Positions 1 through 3,659 of a stretch of 6,409 bases of DNA are shown here, piece by piece. The notes under the pieces are model-generated. The model had not been told where the DNA came from. It made no database searches and saw only the letters and a program-made list of their open reading frames with translations. Numbering within the stretch: position 1 is the stretch's first letter; each line of letters opens with the position of its first letter. Origin of the DNA: CAG-313 sp045612145 (GTDB lineage Bacteria > Bacillota_I > Bacilli_A > ML615J-28 > CAG-313); assembly GCA_045612145.1 (NCBI GenBank), contig JAZKYN010000143.1:1-6409 (forward strand), read 5' to 3'. The position numbers were made by a program, and so were the translations under genes.

Positions 1-2
1 TT

Positions 3-143
3 TTGTTGTTAGCAAACTATAATAGCTATGATTTGAAATTATTAGGTATAATCTTATTAAGAAGTATTCTTATGACGATTATATATACTAGTATTAGCTA
101 TATAATAATCAATAAAATATATGATAATAAATTAATAAAATAG
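3..143 (+). CDS. 3' end of an upstream gene, probably a membrane protein (partial)
   Basis: A reading frame is open from the left edge for 46 codons and ends in TAG at 141-143; the other two + frames stop within the first 20 bases. The visible peptide is rich in Leu, Ile and Tyr. It has a hydrophobic stretch around residues 13-37 (LLGIILLRSILMTIIYTSIS and following) and ends with a short basic tail (IYDNKLIK). This fits the last transmembrane helix and cytoplasmic end of a multi-pass membrane protein. The family cannot be named from so short a piece; MreD-like proteins end in a similar way, but that is only a guess. AT-rich DNA easily gives Ile/Leu/Tyr-rich translations, so the frame itself is not certain. 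No convincing terminator follows it before the next promoter at 187. Confidence 0.45.
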   Translation: MLLANYNSYDLKLLGIILLRSILMTIIYTSISYIIINKIYDNKLIK

Positions 144-186
144 TATAATCTCCAATTAATTTTAGACTATCAGTGCAACAAATGAA

Positions 187-215
187 TTGACAAAATAACA
201 AAATAATTGTACAAT
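187..215 (+). promoter_or_regulatory. Vegetative (sigma-A type) promoter of the gene at 263
   Basis: TTGACA at 187-192 and TACAAT at 210-215 are separated by exactly 17 nt. This is a perfect -35 and a five-of-six -10. Transcription should start near 222, giving a leader of about 40 nt. Confidence 0.75.
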
Positions 216-224
216 AAAAAAAAC

Positions 225-245
225 AAGAACATTAACAATGTTTTT
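225..245 (+). promoter_or_regulatory. Hairpin at the 5' end of the leader of the gene at 263
   Basis: AAGAACATT (225-233) pairs with AATGTTTTT (237-245) across a 3-nt loop, giving nine pairs including one G-U. It lies just after the predicted transcription start and just before the Shine-Dalgarno site at 251. It has few G-C pairs and only a short T run, so it is more likely a leader structure or 5' stabiliser than an efficient terminator. Function is unknown. Confidence 0.35.
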
Positions 246-262
246 AAAATAAGGAGGACGAA

Positions 263-1240
263 ATGGGTGATTTAGAAAGTAGAGAAAACGGAGATAGAGG
301 CTTATATCCATATGGCTCATATCTTGGAAATAGCATATTATGGGGAACTAATCCAAATTATGATGGTAGAACAAGATTAGAAACTCGTGAGGATTATATT
401 AAAAGTATCCTTCGTTATCAAATAAGATATACAGCATTGTTACAAAACGATGGAATAGTAAATTCAGAATTAGAATCAAAAGTTACAAATGAATTAAAAC
501 CTAAACTAGAAAAATTAGATTTAGAATATTTAAAAAAATATTATCAAGAAGTAAGAAAGAGATGTCAAACTTTAGAAAAAAAGATAGCAGAAGAAAAAGA
601 AAAATTAAATGAAAAAATATATAATGAAATTATAGACAATTTTATTTCTAGAATTGTTCCTGATTATAAGTCTTTAAATCATAAGTATGAATCAGATTTA
701 CATGAAGGACTAAGTATAAAGGGATTAGCTGAATTAACATTTGAAGTGCGTAATAGAGATATGAACGAAGTTTTGGAAAAAGACATAAATGTCAGAAGAA
801 TTGACATATCAGATGTGCCTTTTAACATACAAGGAAAAAAAGAAGGTTTAGTGTTTAAAATAAACCAAATGTTTAAAGAAATTGCTGATTATCAATTAAA
901 ATTGGGATACATAGAAAAGAAACCTGAAGAACAATTCTTCAAAGATTTCGAAGAAAAGGTTAATAAACTAAATCCTAATAACATGCAAAAATTATTAGGG
1001 GTTTTATATAATATACGTCTTAGAAAAGTAACAGAATATAATCAAAAAATAGAGAATGAACAAGAAACATTGTATCACGAATTAATGCATGGATTAAATG
1101 AATTAGATCCTGGTTATAATCATGAGGTACACCAAAATACCCTATATGGAAATGGTACACCAATTACGATAACACCACCAACATTTATTCCACATCCATA
1201 TCCATATTCAGATGATATACATATTAAAAAAAGAAGTTAG
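263..1240 (+). CDS. Uncharacterised soluble helical protein with a C-terminal HELMH motif
   Basis: I do not recognise the family of this 325-residue protein. The start is well supported: AAGGAGG at 251-257 lies 5 nt before the ATG, and a good promoter lies upstream. There is no signal peptide or membrane segment, so it is probably cytoplasmic. The first 35 residues are Gly/Tyr/Asn-rich. Residues about 75-125 are strongly charged and helical (LEKKIAEEKEKLNEKIYNEI), suggesting a coiled coil, and further helical stretches fill most of the middle. Near the C terminus, TLYHELMHGL contains H272-E273-L-M-H276, which matches the HExxH zinc-protease signature with suitable hydrophobic flanks. D282, H287, E288 and H290 follow within 15 residues and could supply a third ligand. 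The tail (about 296-325) is rich in Pro, Thr and Tyr and ends in basic residues. Protease activity is only a possibility: the usual metzincin Gly is Asn here, no Met follows for a Met-turn, and the motif could be chance. It appears monocistronic, between its own promoter and a strong terminator. Confidence 0.85.
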   Translation: MGDLESRENGDRGLYPYGSYLGNSILWGTNPNYDGRTRLETREDYIKSILRYQIRYTALLQNDGIVNSELESKVTNELKPKLEKLDLEYLKKYYQEVRKRCQTLEKKIAEEKEKLNEKIYNEIIDNFISRIVPDYKSLNHKYESDLHEGLSIKGLAELTFEVRNRDMNEVLEKDINVRRIDISDVPFNIQGKKEGLVFKINQMFKEIADYQLKLGYIEKKPEEQFFKDFEEKVNKLNPNNMQKLLGVLYNIRLRKVTEYNQKIENEQETLYHELMHGLNELDPGYNHEVHQNTLYGNGTPITITPPTFIPHPYPYSDDIHIKKRS

Positions 1241-1242
1241 GT

Positions 1243-1288
1243 AAAAAAGACTTAAATCAAAATATTGACTAATAAGTCTTTTTTTTTT
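1243..1288 (+). terminator. Intrinsic terminator of the gene ending at 1240
   Basis: AAAAAAGACTTA (1243-1254) pairs perfectly with TAAGTCTTTTTT (1273-1284), and the T run continues to 1288. The 18-nt loop can hold a small inner stem, TCAA (1257-1260) with TTGA (1265-1268). It begins two bases after the stop codon. The loop and 3' arm also carry the thiI promoter. Confidence 0.88.
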
Positions 1289-1293
1289 ATAAT
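1265..1293 (+). promoter_or_regulatory. thiI promoter, embedded in the upstream terminator
   Basis: TTGACT (1265-1270) and TATAAT (1288-1293) are separated by exactly 17 nt. The -35 lies in the loop of the terminator hairpin, the spacer is made of its 3' arm and T run, and the -10 starts on the last T. Transcription should begin near 1299-1301, leaving a leader of only about 14 nt before the ATG at 1314. Confidence 0.72.
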
Positions 1294-1300
1294 CTTAAAT

Positions 1301-1309
1301 GGAAGTGAT
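1301..1309 (+). promoter_or_regulatory. Ribosome binding site that sets the thiI start
   Basis: GGAAGTGAT at 1301-1309 differs by one base from GGAGGTGAT, a strong match to the 16S rRNA 3' end, and lies just upstream of the ATG at 1314. The in-frame ATG at 1299 has no Shine-Dalgarno site and sits at the predicted transcription start, so 1314 is the better start. Confidence 0.75.
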
Positions 1310-1313
1310 AACT

Positions 1314-2492
1314 ATGGAAAAAATAATTCTAATTAAATATGGAGAATTAACAACTAAAAAAGCTAATCGAAACCTATTTATAAATCGTATATATGATAAT
1401 ATGAAATTAGCTCTATCAGGATACGATATTAAAATTTCTAAAAATAGAGTTCGTATGTTTATTGAACCAGGAAACGAAAATATTGACGAAATCGTTGATA
1501 TTGTTAAAAATATTTTCGGAATCCACAGTATAGTAATAGCATATAAAGTTCAAACTAATATTGAAACTATCAAAGAAAGTATACTTGATTTAGCATCTAA
1601 TATAGAATTTGATACTTTTAAAGTAGAAACAGATAGAGCGGATAAATCTTTCCCAATCAATAGCATGGATTTTTCAAGACAAATGGGAGGACTTATTTTA
1701 AAAAACATTCCTAATAAAACAGTAGATGTTCATAATCCAGATTATTTAATGAAAATAGAAATTAGAGAAGATTATACATATATCTATTCTAAAGAAATAA
1801 AAGCTCTAGGAGGTTATCCAGTAGGCGTAGCAGGAAAAGGATTATTAATGTTATCGGGTGGAATTGATTCTCCAGTAGCAGGATACATGGCTATGAAAAG
1901 GGGCATGAAACTAGAATGTATTTATTTTGAATCGCCTCCACACACTAGCTTAGCAGCAAAAAATAAAGTTAAAACATTAGTAACTAAATTAAACAAATAT
2001 CAGCCAAGTATAAAATTACATGTTATTAATTTTACTAAAATACAAGAATCAATTTATAAAAATATAGATTCTACTTATATGATAACCATTATGAGAAGAA
2101 TGATGTATCGTATTGCTGAAAAAGTATTGCATCAAAGAAATTGCTTTGTTTTAGTAAACGGAGAGTCAGTAGGACAAGTAGCAAGCCAAACATTAACAAG
2201 TATGCAAGTAATTAATAACGTTACAAATATTCCCGTAATAAGACCAGTTGCGTGTCTAGATAAATTAGAAATAATAGATATAGCAAAAAAAATAGATACA
2301 TACGAAACTTCAATTTTACCTTACGAAGATTGTTGTACTATATTTTTACCAAAACACCCAGTTATTAATCCAGAATTAAATAAAGCAATTGAATATGAAT
2401 CATCATTTGATTATCAAACACTAATAGATGAAGCAGTTTCTAATAGAGAAACAATAACAATTCAAAGTGGCGAAAATAAATTTGATATATAA
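1314..2492 (+). CDS. thiI: tRNA uracil 4-sulfurtransferase ThiI (4-thiouridine synthetase)
   Basis: ThiI uses ATP to activate U8 of tRNA and replaces its O4 with sulfur delivered by a cysteine desulfurase, making 4-thiouridine, a near-UV-sensitive modification; in some bacteria it also supplies sulfur for thiamine thiazole. The 392-residue product shows the family order. The N terminus IILIKYGELTTKKANR opens the ferredoxin-like domain. A THUMP RNA-binding region spans about 60-165. The ATP-binding PP-loop SGGIDSP is at 181-187, followed by VAGYMAMKRG. NGESVGQVASQTL and RPVACLDKLEIIDIAKK are typical of the AANH synthetase domain, and YEDCCTIFLPKHP holds C340 and C341. By alignment from memory, C341 probably matches catalytic Cys344 of E. 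coli. There is no C-terminal rhodanese domain, as usual for Firmicutes, so sulfur is expected to come directly from a desulfurase; no such gene is in the window. The start at 1314 is preferred over an in-frame ATG at 1299, which lacks a Shine-Dalgarno site. It has its own promoter, and no clear terminator follows. Confidence 0.97.
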   Translation: MEKIILIKYGELTTKKANRNLFINRIYDNMKLALSGYDIKISKNRVRMFIEPGNENIDEIVDIVKNIFGIHSIVIAYKVQTNIETIKESILDLASNIEFDTFKVETDRADKSFPINSMDFSRQMGGLILKNIPNKTVDVHNPDYLMKIEIREDYTYIYSKEIKALGGYPVGVAGKGLLMLSGGIDSPVAGYMAMKRGMKLECIYFESPPHTSLAAKNKVKTLVTKLNKYQPSIKLHVINFTKIQESIYKNIDSTYMITIMRRMMYRIAEKVLHQRNCFVLVNGESVGQVASQTLTSMQVINNVTNIPVIRPVACLDKLEIIDIAKKIDTYETSILPYEDCCTIFLPKHPVINPELNKAIEYESSFDYQTLIDEAVSNRETITIQSGENKFDI

Positions 2493-2504
2493 TAAATTAA
2501 CTAA

Positions 2505-2533
2505 TTGATATATTTTATATATTATTGTATAAT
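2505..2533 (+). promoter_or_regulatory. Vegetative promoter of the DUF5011-like gene
   Basis: TTGATA (2505-2510) and TATAAT (2528-2533) have a 17-nt spacer, a five-of-six -35 and a perfect -10. The start should fall near 2540, giving a leader of about 20 nt. The region is nearly pure A/T, where such boxes arise more easily by chance, but the spacing and the position just ahead of the gene support it. Confidence 0.65.
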
Positions 2534-2547
2534 TAAATAAAATATAC

Positions 2548-2553
2548 AAGGAG
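2548..2553 (+). promoter_or_regulatory. Ribosome binding site that sets the DUF5011-like gene start
   Basis: AAGGAG at 2548-2553 is 8 nt before the ATG at 2562. A longer in-frame reading from GTG at 2553 is possible, but that GTG overlaps the Shine-Dalgarno site itself, so it is rejected. Confidence 0.8.
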
Positions 2554-2561
2554 TGTTTAAT

Positions 2562-3191
2562 ATGTATTTTAAGGAAAAAGAAGATACTAATATAGATAAA
2601 GAATTTTCAAATAATGAAAAAAATAAAATAGATTTTAAAAAAATAAAGCCATTACTTTTTATAGTAGGTGGAATAATTCTACTAATAGTAATATTACTAA
2701 TTGTCATACCAATGTTTAAAAATAAAAATACCAATAAAATAATACTAGAAGGGGAACAAAATCTAACAATAGCACTTGGTAGTGAATATTATGAACTAGG
2801 ATATAAAGCATATGATAAAAAAGGTAAAGATATTACTGATAAAATAACTATAAATAGTAATCTAGATGTAAGCAAAGAAGGCTCATATGAGATATTATAC
2901 TCAGTTAATGGAATAAGCAAAATAAGATTTATAAATACAAAAAAAGATACTAGTGAAACACTTATTTATTTAAACAAAGGTAAAGAAATAAGTGTTGAAA
3001 AAGATAAGAAATATGAAGAACCTGGATATACAGTATATGATACTGAAGATAATGATTTGACAAACAAAGTTAAGATAATTGGTTCTGTAGATACAACAAA
3101 TGTAGGAACGTACGAAATAATTTATTATGTAACTAATTCAAGCAATATAACTACAATTGTAAAAAGAAAAGTAAATGTAATAGAAAAATAA
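2562..3191 (+). CDS. Membrane-anchored protein with two DUF5011-like Ig-fold domains
   Basis: The 209-residue product has a charged cytoplasmic N terminus (about 1-29, rich in Lys, Glu, Asp and Asn). One strong hydrophobic helix follows at about 30-52 (PLLFIVGGIILLIVILLIVI), then an outside portion of about 155 residues. The hydrophobic helix is too far from the start and too long for a normal signal peptide, and no cleavage site is evident, so a type II anchored protein is expected. The outside part holds two similar beta domains, about 60-125 and 134-209. Each shows the DUF5011 pattern: a Gly-x-x-Tyr-x-x-x-Gly-Tyr segment (SEYYELGYKAYD; KKYEEPGYTVYD), an acidic D-x-T turn, then a closing Gly-[ST]-Tyr-Glu-Ile (EGSYEILYSV; VGTYEIIYYV). 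Such domains are common as structural or carbohydrate-associated modules on Gram-positive surface proteins. No enzyme domain is present and the specific role is unknown. It sits between thiI and a spore protein gene, but it has a vegetative-type promoter, so a sporulation role is not indicated. Confidence 0.88.
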   Translation: MYFKEKEDTNIDKEFSNNEKNKIDFKKIKPLLFIVGGIILLIVILLIVIPMFKNKNTNKIILEGEQNLTIALGSEYYELGYKAYDKKGKDITDKITINSNLDVSKEGSYEILYSVNGISKIRFINTKKDTSETLIYLNKGKEISVEKDKKYEEPGYTVYDTEDNDLTNKVKIIGSVDTTNVGTYEIIYYVTNSSNITTIVKRKVNVIEK

Positions 3192-3202
3192 AATTGAAAA
3201 AA

Positions 3203-3226
3203 TTACCAATAAAAAAATGGTATTAA
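3203..3226 (+). terminator. Weak hairpin after the DUF5011-like gene
   Basis: TACCA (3204-3208) pairs with TGGTA (3218-3222) around a 9-nt A-rich loop. It is followed by an interrupted A/T stretch rather than a real T run. It could weakly terminate the upstream transcript or affect the SASP leader, but may be chance. Confidence 0.22.
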
Positions 3227-3236
3227 ATTTCTAATA
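3206..3236 (+). promoter_or_regulatory. Possible forespore (sigma-G-like) promoter of the SASP gene
   Basis: SASP genes are normally transcribed by sigma-G in the forespore. No sigma-A promoter is evident here. The best partial match is CCAATA (3206-3211) and TCTAATA (3230-3236) with an 18-nt spacer, loosely resembling the sigma-G elements TGAATA and CATAMTA. Start would be near 3243, before the Shine-Dalgarno site at 3256. The match is weak. Confidence 0.2.
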
Positions 3237-3271
3237 TTTCACAACCTATTAGTGTAGGAGGTGAAATTATA

Positions 3272-3481
3272 ATGAATAACTCAAATACAAATAAACTAGT
3301 TGTTCCAGGAGCTAAGCAAGCTATTGAAAGAATGAAATATGAAATAGCTAACGAATTTGGTGTAAACTTAGGACCAGATGCAACTTCAAGAGCTAACGGA
3401 TCAGTAGGTGGGGAAATCACTAAAAGATTAGTTAAATTAGGACAAAATCAATTAAGTGGTAACTACACTCAAAATAAATAA
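3272..3481 (+). CDS. Alpha/beta-type small acid-soluble spore protein (SASP)
   Basis: Proteins of this family are made in the developing forespore, coat the chromosome, shift DNA toward an A-like form, protect it from UV and chemical damage, and are degraded by the GPR protease at germination to supply amino acids. The 69-residue length is usual. Both family signatures are clear: KYEIANEFGV (22-31), with the expected GPR cleavage between E28 and F29, and GPDATSRANGSVGGEITKRL (34-53), the DNA-binding helix-turn-helix-like core. The N terminus NKLVVPGAKQAIERMK is also typical, and the C terminus is short and Asn/Gln-rich. AGGAGGTG at 3256-3263, 8 nt before the ATG, is a very strong ribosome binding site, as expected for an abundant protein. 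A near-perfect terminator follows. The gene implies that the organism sporulates or descends from spore formers. In Bacillus subtilis sspA lies next to thiI (from memory), which matches this neighbourhood. Confidence 0.97.
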   Translation: MNNSNTNKLVVPGAKQAIERMKYEIANEFGVNLGPDATSRANGSVGGEITKRLVKLGQNQLSGNYTQNK

Positions 3482-3492
3482 ATATAAATACC

Positions 3493-3522
3493 AAGAATAG
3501 ATAAATTTATCTATTCTTTTTT
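3493..3522 (+). terminator. Intrinsic terminator of the SASP gene
   Basis: The segment 3494-3517 is a perfect 24-nt palindrome (AGAATAGATAAA and its complement). It is extended by A3493-T3518 and followed by T3519-T3522. As RNA it would fold into a stem of about 11 pairs with a 4-nt loop before the T run. It lies 12 bases after the stop codon and separates the SASP from the surface-protein gene. Confidence 0.88.
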
Positions 3523-3545
3523 ATATATAAATATCAAAGAATTGT

Positions 3546-3574
3546 TTGACAATAATTGAAAATATAAGTATAAT
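3546..3574 (+). promoter_or_regulatory. Perfect-consensus vegetative promoter of the surface-protein gene
   Basis: TTGACA (3546-3551) and TATAAT (3569-3574) have a 17-nt spacer, matching the sigma-A consensus at all twelve box positions. The predicted start is near 3581, giving a leader of about 80 nt. This predicts strong basal expression in growing cells unless a repressor acts. Confidence 0.85.
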
Positions 3575-3582
3575 ATAAAGTC

Positions 3583-3612
3583 ATCTGAAGTAGAATGTTT
3601 AAAAATTCAGAT
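3583..3612 (+). promoter_or_regulatory. Hairpin or inverted repeat at the surface-protein transcription start
   Basis: ATCTGAA (3583-3589) is complementary to TTCAGAT (3606-3612), with 16 nt between. It lies right at the predicted transcription start, so it could be a 5' stabilising stem in the RNA or an operator for a dimeric regulator in the DNA. There is no T run after it, so it is not a terminator. The function cannot be decided from sequence. Confidence 0.35.
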
Positions 3613-3659
3613 AATAATACAATATAATAATATAATAAAAAATTAAAGGGAGGTTTATA

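Noticed and set aside
144..186. Possible terminator for the gene entering from the left
   Set aside because: Only short, A/T-only complementarities were found and no T run follows a stable stem, so no terminator is claimed.
1299..1313. Upstream in-frame ATG for thiI
   Set aside because: It has no Shine-Dalgarno site, lies at the predicted transcription start, and adds residues before the normal ThiI N terminus. It remains possible only as a leaderless start.
2553..2561. GTG start extending the DUF5011-like protein by three residues
   Set aside because: The GTG overlaps the Shine-Dalgarno site AAGGAG; the ATG at 2562 has ideal spacing.
2522..2734. Minus-strand open frame of 70 codons
   Set aside because: It lies opposite the start and membrane segment of the DUF5011-like gene and mirrors its A/T-rich codons. 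It has no supporting ribosome binding site or recognisable product.
3223..3420. Minus-strand open frame of 65 codons
   Set aside because: It is antisense to the unmistakable SASP gene and is a shadow of that gene's codon pattern.
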